NCBI GenBank assembly: GCA_016183235.1
Contig: JACPFA010000027.1
Location: 1-64,000, forward strand
Length of the DNA stretch: 64,000 nt
Source: Deltaproteobacteria bacterium
Lineage (GTDB): Bacteria > UBA10199 > DSSB01 > JACPFA01
Direction of reading: 5' to 3'
Shown: piece after piece, positions 55,444 to 63,290 of the stretch
How the letters are laid out: every line of letters begins with the position of its first letter
Numbering within the stretch: position 1 is the first letter of the stretch
Program-made: the position numbers and the translations under genes
The notes under the pieces: generated by a model
Database searches by the model: none
Told to the model about the DNA's origin: nothing
Seen by the model: the letters and a program-made list of their open reading frames with translations, nothing else

Positions 55444-55803
55444 TGGTGGAGGCGGAGGGTAATCGAACCCTCGTCCGCAAACCTTTGACAACCGCATCTA
55501 CAAGCTTAGCTCGCAATTTGAGTTTAACTTAATCAATCTCCTACGAGCGGGATCTTGCTTAAGCGATCCTTTAAAGTTTCATTGTTAACCTAAAGGCTCA
55601 GGTTAACAACTATCCCACTAAGTGTCGCCCTCAAGCCCCCGTGGGAGAAAGACTCAAAAGCGTAGCTGCGCTATTAGGCAGCTAAAGCGAGATCTGCATC
55701 ATAGTTTGCAGTTATATTGTGCCTAACTTTTTACAAGGTGGACAGGCTTCCTTGGCTTGCCACAAGTCATCTCTGAATTCGCGTCGAATCCAAATTCGCC
55801 CCC
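55444..55803 (-). ncRNA. ssrA: Transfer-messenger RNA
   Basis: 360 nt on the minus strand. 5' end GGGGGCGAATTTGGATTCGA and 3' end GGTTCGATTACCCTCCGCCT-CCACCA form the tRNA-like acceptor and T arm, with CCA encoded. The open frame reads ANYDADLALAA then TAA (55709 down to 55674). Pseudoknot-forming segments (e.g. GTTAACCTGAGCCTTTAGGTTAAC) follow. Rescues stalled ribosomes and tags the nascent protein for proteolysis. smpB is 200 bp upstream on the same strand. Confidence 0.97.
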
Positions 55804-55811
55804 AATCAATC

Positions 55812-55952
55812 GCTTCGCATAATTGGCTTACTACTGCGTTCAAAGCAAATTCCTTCGCGGAGCTTGTCCTGAGCGTACGCGAAGGAACGTACTCAAAGTA
55901 CGTCTCGCTCGAAATTCGCTTTGTGCCTTGTATTAAGCCAATTCTGCGAAGC
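55812..55952. repeat. 141 bp palindrome between smpB and ssrA
   Basis: gcttcgcataattggcttac (55812-) pairs with gtattaagccaattctgcga-agc (ending 55952), two mismatches in 23. The next inner segments (caaagcaaatt / aattcgctttg) also pair. Contains 'acgcgaaggaacgtac', shared with the palindrome after rho. Confidence 0.85.
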
Positions 55953-56001
55953 TGTAGTCCAAATATAAGTTCTTCTTACAACAATTTCAATAGCGTAAAT
56001 A

Positions 56002-56454
56002 TTATCTCCTCTTTTTCATCGCCCGGGCGATTTCGCGGTCGGTGTCGCGTTTTTTCATGTCTTGGCGTTTATCGTGGGCTTGTTTACCTTTGGCTAATCC
56101 CAATTCAACTTTGACTTTGCCTTTTTGAAAATAGAGTTTCAAAGGTACAACCGTTAGGCCTTTTTCTTTGATCTTACTTATGAGCCGATCAATTTCTTCA
56201 CGATGTAACAATAATTTTCGGGTACGAGTAGGTTCGTGGTTAAATTGGTTGGCTGGTGGGTAGGGGGAAATATGGCAATTGATCAAAAACAATTCGTGGT
56301 TGCGAATATGGGCATAGGCATCGGTTAGATTAACCTTGCCTTCACGAAGTGATTTGACCTCCGAGCCTTGCAGCATAATGCCTGCCTCATAGGTGTCGAG
56401 GATTTGATAATTAAATCGTGCCTTACGATTGACAACAATATCAGATTCGCCCAT
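56002..56454 (-). CDS. smpB: SsrA-binding protein
   Basis: 150 aa, canonical length. DIVVNRKARFNYQILDTYEAGIMLQGSEVKSLREGKVNLTDAYA, the OB-fold RNA-binding core, EPTRTRKLLLHREEIDRL, and the basic tail KGKQAHDKRQDMKKRDTDREIARAMKKRR that enters the ribosomal mRNA channel. Partner of the tmRNA encoded next to it; the two are probably in one transcription unit interrupted by a palindrome. Confidence 0.97.
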   Translation of the reverse strand: MGESDIVVNRKARFNYQILDTYEAGIMLQGSEVKSLREGKVNLTDAYAHIRNHELFLINCHISPYPPANQFNHEPTRTRKLLLHREEIDRLISKIKEKGLTVVPLKLYFQKGKVKVELGLAKGKQAHDKRQDMKKRDTDREIARAMKKRR

Positions 56455-56506
56455 ATATTGGTTCTTTATTTGACAATTGCTATAGTGAATTAACTTTTCA
56501 GCAGGC

Positions 56507-56585
56507 TGTCATCCTCGCGAAGGCGGGGATCCAGCAGTTCCGTAAGTATAATAAGTACTGGATTCCCACCTTCGCGGGAATGACA
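56507..56585. repeat. 'tgtcatyccc' palindromic repeat
   Basis: tgtcatcctcgcgaaggcgg-ggatccag ... ctggattcccaccttcgcgg-gaatgaca, in the divergent gap between smpB and the SDR gene; provides a spurious upstream ATG (56580) for the latter. Confidence 0.9.
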
Positions 56586-56633
56586 AAAAATGTACTATCA
56601 AAAAGTTCAAACTACCATATTAATCGAGCTAAT

Positions 56634-57398
56634 ATGAAATTCAAAGGCAAAAAGGCGCTTATTACAGGGTCTTCACGGGGATTAGGCAAGGCTATTGCGC
56701 TCAATCTGGCCAAAGCAGGTTGTGATATCATCGTGCATTATCGCCGCGACGAAGGCGCTGCTGCTGGCATGGTACAGGAATTACAGCAGTTGGGGGTTAA
56801 CGCCGATTTGGCGCAAGCTGATTTAGTGGATATTCAACAAGTCAAAAAGTTATGGCAAGAAATTAAAGTGAAACATCCACAAATTGATTTTTTCATTGCC
56901 AATGCAGCGAGCACCGCCTTTAAACCGTTATTAATGGTTGAAGAAAAGCATATCCAGATGACCTTTGATTTGGTGGTGAAGGGTTTTGTTTTGGGCGTTA
57001 AAGAGGTGGTGAACGTCATGCCCCCCGGTGGTGCCATTATTGCGATTTCGGGGATGGATACTCTACGAGTGTGTCCCAATCATGGTTTGCTGGGTGCAGC
57101 TAAAGCAAGCCTTGAAATGTTGATTCGTTATTATGCAGTGGAGTTAGCTGAAAAGAAAATTTATTGTTATGGTTTAAACCCAGGGTTTTTAGATACCGAT
57201 TCAACGCGGTTTTATTTGGGGAGTGGGTTCGAGCAAGTGTTGGGCAAAGTGCAAAGTCAGGCCCCTTATCCAGCTGCGACCCAAAGCGACGAAATGGCCA
57301 AGCTAGTCAACTTCTTGTGCACCGAAGCAGCGCGTAGCCTAACCGGGCAAACCTTGATCGCTGATGGTGGCTCGAATAGTTTATTTAACCTTGGCTAA
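56634..57398 (+). CDS. Short-chain dehydrogenase/reductase, FabL-like
   Basis: 254 aa from MKFKGKKALITGSSRGLGKAIAL (TGxxxGxG NAD(P)-binding motif). FIANAAS replaces NNAG, and ISGMDTLRV...HGLLGAAKASLEMLIRYYAVELAEK aligns with the enoyl-ACP reductase FabL region. The enoyl reductase motif is Tyr-x6-Lys; here the Lys is present but His occupies the Tyr position. The C-terminus GQTLIADGGSNS is normal. Could be an enoyl-ACP reductase variant or another SDR. Overlaps the convergent glutaredoxin gene by 18 bp. Confidence 0.75.
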   Translation: MKFKGKKALITGSSRGLGKAIALNLAKAGCDIIVHYRRDEGAAAGMVQELQQLGVNADLAQADLVDIQQVKKLWQEIKVKHPQIDFFIANAASTAFKPLLMVEEKHIQMTFDLVVKGFVLGVKEVVNVMPPGGAIIAISGMDTLRVCPNHGLLGAAKASLEMLIRYYAVELAEKKIYCYGLNPGFLDTDSTRFYLGSGFEQVLGKVQSQAPYPAATQSDEMAKLVNFLCTEAARSLTGQTLIADGGSNSLFNLG

Positions 57399-57695
57399 GA
57401 TAGTTTTTAATTCGCCGGTTTGGTGAAGCTCGCTCACAATGTCGCAACCACCTACGAATTCGCCTTTGACAAAGAGCTGGGGAAGGGTAGGCCAGTTGCT
57501 GTATTGCTTCACCCCTTCGCGGATATTATTGTCGGCTAAGACATCGATGCCTTGAAAGGGGACTTGATAAGAATCGAGAATTTTTACCACCCGTGCAGAG
57601 AACCCACATTGCGGGGCCTGCGGAGTGCCTTTCATAAAGAGCACGACGTTGTTGTTTTGAATTACTTCTTTTAATTTGGTTTGAATGTCGTTCAT
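57381..57695 (-). CDS. grxD: Monothiol glutaredoxin (Grx4/GrxD type)
   Basis: 104 aa from MNDIQTKLKEVIQNNNVVLF (57695), with GAAGGTG as Shine-Dalgarno. KGTPQAPQCGFS is the CGFS monothiol motif; WPTLPQLFVKGEFVGGCDIV binds glutathione. Carries and delivers [2Fe-2S] clusters, usually with BolA, whose gene is directly upstream. A longer frame from ATG 57746, overlapping the BolA stop, consists of repeat codons and is less likely. Confidence 0.93.
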   Translation of the reverse strand: MNDIQTKLKEVIQNNNVVLFMKGTPQAPQCGFSARVVKILDSYQVPFQGIDVLADNNIREGVKQYSNWPTLPQLFVKGEFVGGCDIVSELHQTGELKTILAKVK

Positions 57696-57704
57696 AATCA
57701 CCTT

Positions 57705-57778
57705 CGTCATCCCGGTTTCGAGCCTGGATCTTATGGTTTGTCGCATTATCTGGATTCCGGGTCAAGCCCGGAATGACG
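57705..57778. repeat. Palindromic repeat straddling the bolA stop codon
   Basis: cgtcatcccggtttcgagcc at the left and gattccgggtcaagcccgg-aatgacg at the right. The right arm supplies the last ~10 codons and the stop of bolA (57746-57748). Confidence 0.8.
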
Positions 57779-58024
57779 CAACAGTTCCCACTTTTGTGGA
57801 GTATAGGTTTTTAAACTTAAGGCATGAAGTTCGCCGGAATTTAAATAGGGTCTAAAAATTTCGTTAATCATTTGATGCTGGGCTACCATGGATTTGTCTT
57901 CAAACTCTTTGGCAATTACCGTTACTTCAAAATGATTATTGTCGCCTACTAAATCGACCACTTGCACTTGAGCCAGCGGCATAGTGGCTTGAATGGTTTG
58001 TTGGATGCGTTGTGGGTTGAACAT
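57746..58024 (-). CDS. bolA: BolA-family protein
   Basis: 92 aa. RIQQTIQATMPLAQVQVVDLVGDNNHFEVTVIAKEFEDKSMVAQHQMINEIFRPYLNSGELHALSLKTYTP is a full BolA domain with the conserved helix-strand FxVxxVxxxFxxxSxxxRHxxVxxxL pattern. The natural end is about TYTPQKW; the extra ELLRHSGLDPESR tail is read from a dispersed palindromic repeat. Pairs with the adjacent CGFS glutaredoxin for Fe-S handling. Confidence 0.93.
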   Translation of the reverse strand: MFNPQRIQQTIQATMPLAQVQVVDLVGDNNHFEVTVIAKEFEDKSMVAQHQMINEIFRPYLNSGELHALSLKTYTPQKWELLRHSGLDPESR

Positions 58025-58123
58025 AAGAGGATTTCACTAATAATTTTAGCAGACGAATGTCAATAACAACTCTTGATCTTTCGAATTCTTAAGTTTAGAG
58101 CACGAGGCCAATAAGCCAAAAGA

Positions 58124-58195
58124 GCTCCCATCGTCTAACGGTTAGGACGCGGCCCTCTCAAGGCCGTAGTACGGGTTCGATCCCCGTTGGGAGCA
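58124..58195 (+). tRNA. tRNA-Glu(CTC)
   Basis: Acceptor GCTCCCA/TGGGAGC, D arm GTC-TAACGGTTA-GGAC, anticodon stem CGGCC/GGCCG around loop CTCTCAA giving CTC (codon GAG), T arm ACGGGTTCGATCCCCGT. Discriminator A; CCA not encoded. Stand-alone. Confidence 0.96.
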
Positions 58196-58286
58196 AAATT
58201 TTTCGCAAGAAAAATTTCCTCTATTTTCTATAGCTATTTTCCAGTGCGAAAAATTGGAAAATGGCATTAGAGAATAGCGTTAGAGG
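58196..58286 (+). repeat. tRNA 3'-flanking repeat, copy at tRNA-Glu
   Basis: aaatttttcgcaagaaaaat-ttcctctattttctatagct-attttcc...gaaaaattggaaaatggcat-tagagaatag...tagagg, starting at the first base after the tRNA. Aligns over its whole length with the segment after tRNA-Pro (49892-49990). Confidence 0.8.
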
Positions 58287-58291
58287 TCTTG

Positions 58292-58660
58292 ATGCCATTT
58301 CCATTTGAACATCTTGATGTTTATAAGAGATCGCTTGATTTTGTTGAGTCTATTGAATCGTTGTCATCCAAGCTCAAAGGTAAAGCTTCTTACAGTCTCA
58401 TTGATCAGCTCACCAGAGCTGCTCTCTCCATTCCCCTCAACATCGCCGAAGGCAATGGTCGTTGGCACAAAGGCGAAAAACGTCAGTTCTTTTGGATTGC
58501 TCGGGGTTCCGTATTTGAATGTGTTCCGATCGTTCAAGTTTTATATCGCAAACAACTCATCGATGAGAGACAATACGCAGGTTACTATGCACAACTTGAC
58601 GTCATCGCCAAAATGCTCACCAATTTAGTGAAGTCAGTTGAAGATTTGAAAAGAGAATAA
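58292..58660 (+). CDS. Four-helix bundle protein (23S rRNA intervening-sequence family)
   Basis: 122 aa: FEHLDVYKRSLDFVESIESLSSK, YSLIDQLTRAALSIPLNIAEGNGRWHKGEKRQFFWIARGSVFECVPIVQVL and a C-terminal helix. This is the TIGR02436-type fold found as free-standing genes and inside 23S rRNA insertions; relatives accompany diversity-generating retroelements as Avd. No retroelement or rRNA is nearby. Role unknown. It follows tRNA-Glu and its 3' repeat by a few bases. Confidence 0.9.
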   Translation: MPFPFEHLDVYKRSLDFVESIESLSSKLKGKASYSLIDQLTRAALSIPLNIAEGNGRWHKGEKRQFFWIARGSVFECVPIVQVLYRKQLIDERQYAGYYAQLDVIAKMLTNLVKSVEDLKRE

Positions 58661-58816
58661 AGTGTTTGCCAAACTTTTATACTCAGGAACACACATAAAA
58701 AATTAAATGTTATCTCAGTACACGCAGTTCTAAAAGCGTCCAGTTGGGAGCGCCATTAAGGTGATTCTCTGGTATGAATTTGAATCTTACTTCAAAGATG
58801 CTAACATGAGTCTGAA

Positions 58817-59524
58817 ATGTCCGTGAAAAGAGTGGTAAAACTATTATTGGTAGTCTCTATTTTATCGTTAGTGGCTTATTTTTATTATATTAATTTTGAG
58901 CCAGATAGAAAATTATTTCCTATTAGAGGCATTGATATTTCCCATCATCAAGGACAAATCAACTGGGATTTGGTGAGTAAAAACGATGTTCAATTTGTTT
59001 TTATTAAAGCTAGCGAAGGGCGTGATTTTAAAGACACCAATTTTTTGACAAACTGGAATAATGCAAAAAATGCTGGTATTTTACGCGGTGCTTACCATTT
59101 TTTTTCATTATGTGCATCGGGGCGTGAACAGGCCGCGAATTTTATTGCGGCCGTACCCGTAGAAGTAAATACTTTACCACCAGTTGTTGACTTAGAATAT
59201 GGTGGCAACTGTGCAAACCGCCCTGACAAAGCGGAATTGACAAAACAGCTTAGAGACTATTCTGAAGAGATTGAAAAACACTATAATCGAAAGCCATTTT
59301 TCTACGTTACCAGAAAATTCTATAAACAATATTTGTTATCAAACGAATTTTTTGATTATTCTGAATATCCTTTGTGGGTAAGAGGTATCATAACCAAACC
59401 TGATGACAAAATGGGATGGGTTATCTGGCAGTATCATAATCGTGGCCATGTGGATGGTATCGAAACACCGGTTGATCTAAATGTTTGGCGGGCAGGAGAT
59501 CATCTAGAACAATGGCTGCAATAA
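58817..59524 (+). CDS. Membrane-anchored GH25 lysozyme-like muramidase
   Basis: 235 aa. N-terminal signal anchor (VKLLLVVSILSLVAYFYYI). GH25 domain: RGIDISHHQGQINWDLV (catalytic-site Asp), FVFIKASEG, RGAYHFFS, PPVVDLEY (DxE pair) and WVIWQYHNRGHVDGI. Hydrolyses peptidoglycan between MurNAc and GlcNAc. It would act in the periplasm. Stand-alone gene. Confidence 0.92.
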   Translation: MSVKRVVKLLLVVSILSLVAYFYYINFEPDRKLFPIRGIDISHHQGQINWDLVSKNDVQFVFIKASEGRDFKDTNFLTNWNNAKNAGILRGAYHFFSLCASGREQAANFIAAVPVEVNTLPPVVDLEYGGNCANRPDKAELTKQLRDYSEEIEKHYNRKPFFYVTRKFYKQYLLSNEFFDYSEYPLWVRGIITKPDDKMGWVIWQYHNRGHVDGIETPVDLNVWRAGDHLEQWLQ

Positions 59525-59592
59525 TCGATCATATCAGAGTGACACAATAGACCAGCATCACCAAGGACAACCACATATCAGTGATGAAATCT

Positions 59593-60126
59593 TTATTTGC
59601 CGGTTTGAATTCTTGCCTGTGGGAAACTGCCAAACCAGTTCTTTGCCTCCTTTTGCGAGGTTAAGACTTTAGAGATATGCACTTCTATACAGTGGCCACT
59701 AGCGGCAGAGATAAGATGAGCTTTTAACTGTGTGAAGGGCGGAAATCGAATAGAATAATATAAAGCGAATGTTTTTCCATCATCAGCTTTATATGCCTTG
59801 TACTCGGAGTCGGCCAATCCATATCGTCGTTTTACAATGTCATGGATAGTAGATTGGGCACACTCAAGTGGTGTCATACCTGTATCCGCCGTTGGAGTGA
59901 TAATCGATAAGTCGTAAGAACCACTAGAGCCTTGATATCGAAGATGAGGCCTTGTTTTTGATAGTAAATGAGGCTTCATTACAATTTTGGGCAACTCGGG
60001 TATTGAAATTTTTACTTTGGGGTTTGTTATTTCAAAGGAAAACGATTCGGCAAATACTGAAGAAGAGTCAGCCATCAATAACAAGACAAATAGAACTCGG
60101 AGAATCAGATTTTTTAAATTTTTCAA
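59593..60126 (-). CDS. Exported protein of unknown function
   Basis: 177 aa. Signal peptide MKNLKNLILRVLFVLLLMAD-SSSVFA. Mature part is beta-rich (FSFEITNPKVKISIPELPKIV, SYDLSIITPTADTGMTPLECAQST, ALYYSIRFPPFTQLKAHLISAASGHCIEVHIS). Two Cys could form a disulfide. No family recognised. Shine-Dalgarno AGGAGG at 60132-60137 on the minus strand. Confidence 0.6.
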   Translation of the reverse strand: MKNLKNLILRVLFVLLLMADSSSVFAESFSFEITNPKVKISIPELPKIVMKPHLLSKTRPHLRYQGSSGSYDLSIITPTADTGMTPLECAQSTIHDIVKRRYGLADSEYKAYKADDGKTFALYYSIRFPPFTQLKAHLISAASGHCIEVHISKVLTSQKEAKNWFGSFPQARIQTGK

Positions 60127-60304
60127 ATGGTTCCTCCTGGTATGGTGGCTTTTTTTGTTTGCATAGCTGAGATGGTCGGGTTTGTCTAGACCGTCATAAG
60201 CTGTGACTCGGTCGAAGGACTTAAAAATTTAAGTGGTGTGGGAACGGATTGCGGTTCTTGTGTGAGGGTGCTAGAGGCTGTCTTTAGCCAAGGAAGGAGA
60301 AGTT

Positions 60305-60778
60305 ATGACCAACAAACCCATTATCGATGTTCTGAACGACGCCTTAAGTGCCGAACTCACGGCAATCAATCAATATTTTGTTCATGCTGAGATGTGTGAA
60401 GATTGGGGCTATGAACGCCTACAAGAAAAAATTCGTAAGCAATCTATGGGAGAAATGAAGCACGCTGAACAGTTGATTGAACGGGTCCTTTTTCTAAAAG
60501 GCATTCCCAATGTGCAACGTCTAGGAAAAATTAACATTGGGGAAACAGTAATCGAACAGCTTAAAGAAGACCTTGCCCTTGAACAGGTGGCTTTAGTTCG
60601 ACTCAATGCAGGCATTCAAACCTGTCGTGAGGCTGGCGACAACGGGTCAGCAGAACTTTTAGAAAATATCCTGATTTCAGAAGAAGACCATGTTCACTGG
60701 CTTGAATCGCAATTAAATTTAATAGCCCAAGTTGGCGAACAAAATTACCTTGCTCAACAGATCAAAGAGGCAAAGTGA
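60305..60778 (+). CDS. bfr: Bacterioferritin
   Basis: 157 aa, canonical. Stores iron in a 24-mer with haem at dimer interfaces. Ferroxidase ligands are visible: [11 protein letters not shown] (Glu18), MGEMKHAE (Glu51, His54), DLALEQ (Glu94), [10 protein letters not shown] (Glu127, His130). The haem-ligating Met52 is present (GEM). AAGGAGA precedes ATG. No Fur box recognised, and no bfd gene adjacent. Confidence 0.96.
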   Translation: MTNKPIIDVLNDALSAELTAINQYFVHAEMCEDWGYERLQEKIRKQSMGEMKHAEQLIERVLFLKGIPNVQRLGKINIGETVIEQLKEDLALEQVALVRLNAGIQTCREAGDNGSAELLENILISEEDHVHWLESQLNLIAQVGEQNYLAQQIKEAK

Positions 60779-60854
60779 TTTATAGTAAATGCAAGGCCAA
60801 AGTTTACCTATAGCTTCTTTTCTTCAAATGAAGTAGAAGGACGCCTTAGGTTTT

Positions 60855-62078
60855 ATGACATATTCTTCTAATGAAGCCGCTTTGGGTTTTTCAACTCTGG
60901 GGATTGCGCCCCGCCTGCTTGAAGTCTTGAGGCAATTAAAATTCAAAGTACCAACCCCCATCCAACATCAATCCATCCCTGCAGGGCTTGAAGGCAAAGA
61001 TATCATGGGTATTGCACAGACGGGAACGGGCAAAACCATGGCTTTTGGCATTCCTATGGTGCAACGCCTCCAAAGTTTTGCCGGGCGAGGGCTGGTGCTG
61101 GTGCCAACTCGTGAACTGGCATTGCAAGTCGAAGAGGCCATTCAAAAAATTGGCCGAACCGTTGGGATAAACACCGCTGTGCTAATTGGTGGGGAGCCTA
61201 TTCATCGTCAGTTGAGGGCATTGCAACGCCGGCCTAGGATTATCATTGCTACACCGGGGCGGTTGATCGATCACCTTGAACAAAGAACGGTTACATTGCA
61301 TGACATCAAAGTCCTCGTTTTAGATGAGGCCGATCGCATGTTAGATATGGGGTTCGCCCCGCAGATCAGCCAAATTTTAAGAACCATCCCTAAAGAACGG
61401 CAGACGATGCTGTTTTCGGCAACCATGCCACCCGCCATCGTTAGATTAGCCGCCTCTTATATGATTTTACCGGTAAGGATTGAAGTTGCTCCATCGGGTA
61501 CAGCTGCTGAAAATATAGAGCAAGAAATTATCGTGGTTCATCGTGAATCTAAATTAGCGTTGTTAGAAACTCTTTTGAAAGAAAACCTTGGGACCGTACT
61601 CGTTTTTTCCCGCACCAAGTTTGGGGCAAAAAAAATCTGCCGAGCCTTGCATCGAGTAGGTTATAATGTAGCCGAGATCCACTCGGATCGCTCGCTTGGT
61701 CAACGGCGGCAAGCCCTGGATGGTTTTAAGTCAGGGAAGTATCGAGTTTTAGTGGCGACTGATATTGCGGCACGAGGGATTGATGTGACCAATATTGAAT
61801 TGGTGATTAACTTTGATCTTCCAGATAATTCAGGCGATTATGTGCATCGCATTGGCCGTACCGGAAGAGCAGGTCTTCAAGGGAGGGCTATTTCTTTTGC
61901 GACTCCTGACCAAAGAAGTAATATTCGAAGTATTGAAAATTTAATTCGCAAGACATTAAAAATTATCCCCTTGCCCGCCACCTTACAGCGCCCTGGTGCT
62001 CAAAAAACACCAACTTTACATTCGTTGCCTGCCCCTTCAGCTCGTCGAGATCGAAAAAGAAGACGATTTTTTTCTTAA
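60855..62078 (+). CDS. rhlE: DEAD-box RNA helicase, RhlE-like
   Basis: 407 aa. Q motif GFSTLGIAPRLLEVLRQLKFKVPTPIQHQSIP, Walker A AQTGTGKT, PTRELALQ, TPGRLIDHL, DEAD in VLDEADRMLDMGF, SAT, VLVATDIAARGIDV and HRIGRTGRAG, followed by a short basic tail (RRDRKRRRFF). Remodels RNA in ribosome assembly and mRNA turnover. The exact subgroup is inferred. Monocistronic. Confidence 0.95.
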   Translation: MTYSSNEAALGFSTLGIAPRLLEVLRQLKFKVPTPIQHQSIPAGLEGKDIMGIAQTGTGKTMAFGIPMVQRLQSFAGRGLVLVPTRELALQVEEAIQKIGRTVGINTAVLIGGEPIHRQLRALQRRPRIIIATPGRLIDHLEQRTVTLHDIKVLVLDEADRMLDMGFAPQISQILRTIPKERQTMLFSATMPPAIVRLAASYMILPVRIEVAPSGTAAENIEQEIIVVHRESKLALLETLLKENLGTVLVFSRTKFGAKKICRALHRVGYNVAEIHSDRSLGQRRQALDGFKSGKYRVLVATDIAARGIDVTNIELVINFDLPDNSGDYVHRIGRTGRAGLQGRAISFATPDQRSNIRSIENLIRKTLKIIPLPATLQRPGAQKTPTLHSLPAPSARRDRKRRRFFS

Positions 62079-62095
62079 TGGGGTCGGGTCATTTA

Positions 62096-62461
62096 CTAAC
62101 GAATGTATTCTTGAATTAATTTAAAAAGATCATTCATGTTACCCGTTTTTACAAAAAAAGCCTTGGCACCCAAGTCCATGGCTTCGCGGGCAACCTTTTC
62201 TTGATTTAAGGCTGTTAAAATAAGTACGGGAATATTTTTCATGGTAGGTGAGTTGCGCATTTCTCGCAAAACTCCTAGCCCGCTCATTTTGGGTAACATT
62301 AAATCTAAAATAACAAGGGTGGGGGGCGAATTTTTGAGCTTTTCAAGGGCTTCTTCACCACTGGCGGCGGTATCGCAATCAAGGTTATGAAAATTAGCGC
62401 GGTCGATTAAAAGCTCAACAATGGAGGGTTCATCTTCCACGAGTAACAGTTTCTTTCTCAT
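62096..62461 (-). CDS. Single-domain response regulator (CheY-like)
   Basis: 121 aa, receiver only: LLLVEDEPSIVELL (acidic pocket), phospho-acceptor Asp in LVILDLMLPKMSGLG, conserved Thr/Ser in VLILTALNQ and Lys in AFFVKTG. No output domain, so it acts through protein contacts. Its start overlaps the end of the upstream membrane-protein gene by 32 bp. Confidence 0.93.
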   Translation of the reverse strand: MRKKLLLVEDEPSIVELLIDRANFHNLDCDTAASGEEALEKLKNSPPTLVILDLMLPKMSGLGVLREMRNSPTMKNIPVLILTALNQEKVAREAMDLGAKAFFVKTGNMNDLFKLIQEYIR

Positions 62462-63218
62462 AGGGCTCCCCTAAAAAAAATGGATCAATAAAGATTAAAT
62501 AGAACCACACTATTATAGCAAGAAAGATAATCATTTTTGAAGCTGAATTTAATAGGTGCCACGTTATATTGGCTTTTTTCAAGATGTTAAAGTCGTTTAT
62601 ATAGATGGTTTCACAGGCCCCATTGCCACGATCGGTTCGAACGATGCTAGTGCCGCGGCTTAAGCCCGTGGTACGGTTTTTATAGCTAACCAATAGACCT
62701 TTTAAGTGAATTTGGTCACCCACCCTAGCCGACATAATTTCATTGGCAAGCTTAGGGTCGCCAGCCAATAAATGATTATTAGAAAGCGCATCTTCATAAA
62801 AAAGCTCAGAGAAACGGCCTGTTACGTAACAAGTGAATTCACCAGAGGAATAGCGATATTTTTTATAGTCAGGGGTAATGAGGTTTTTCCCCCATAATAC
62901 GCAAAGATCTTTGGTATTGAAGGGGTCCCGTTTAAGTTTAAGCCGGCTTAACCACGATTCCTCAAAGTTGCGATAACTAACGACTAACCCAGTTAATTCA
63001 TATTCAAACTTAGGCTCAATTTCATAAATATGGGTACCGAATATTTTAAGGAAAGGTGCAGCAGGAGTAGGGTTTTGAATGGGTTCGCGTAACGTCGCTG
63101 GATGAATCTGGCTTGGATCGGGTAACTGATTTCGGAGAAAATAAGATAATAAAAATATCGCTCCATTGACGATGACAATAACCACAAGGCCTTTTTTTAG
63201 GGTTTTATTTTTGAGCAT
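62430..63218 (-). CDS. Membrane protein of unknown function
   Basis: 262 aa with membrane helices at ~8-27 (GLVVIVIVNGAIFLLSYFL) and ~225-245 (MIIFLAIIVWFYLIFID). The periplasmic part between has conserved-looking blocks FEYELTGLVVSYRNF, LCVLWGKNL, YSSGEFTCYV, LSNNHLLAGD and GTSIVRTDRGNGACETIYINDF. I recall similar uncharacterised proteins in other Gram-negatives but no named family. 32 bp overlap with the receiver gene suggests coupled expression. Confidence 0.65.
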   Translation of the reverse strand: MLKNKTLKKGLVVIVIVNGAIFLLSYFLRNQLPDPSQIHPATLREPIQNPTPAAPFLKIFGTHIYEIEPKFEYELTGLVVSYRNFEESWLSRLKLKRDPFNTKDLCVLWGKNLITPDYKKYRYSSGEFTCYVTGRFSELFYEDALSNNHLLAGDPKLANEIMSARVGDQIHLKGLLVSYKNRTTGLSRGTSIVRTDRGNGACETIYINDFNILKKANITWHLLNSASKMIIFLAIIVWFYLIFIDPFFLGEPYEKETVTRGR

Positions 63219-63290
63219 CTTTGAAGTTCGATAATAAGTTTAACTAAATTTTAACTTTTATTATACATAAATATATGGTTGAAATATCAT

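Noticed and set aside
58292-58660. Diversity-generating retroelement suggested by the Avd-like four-helix protein
   Set aside because: No reverse transcriptase, template or variable repeat is nearby; the gene is a solitary family member.
60226-60256. Possible sigma-54 box upstream of bfr (tgggaacggattgc)
   Set aside because: GG and GC are 9 bp apart, not 10, and the -24 element lacks GGCA.
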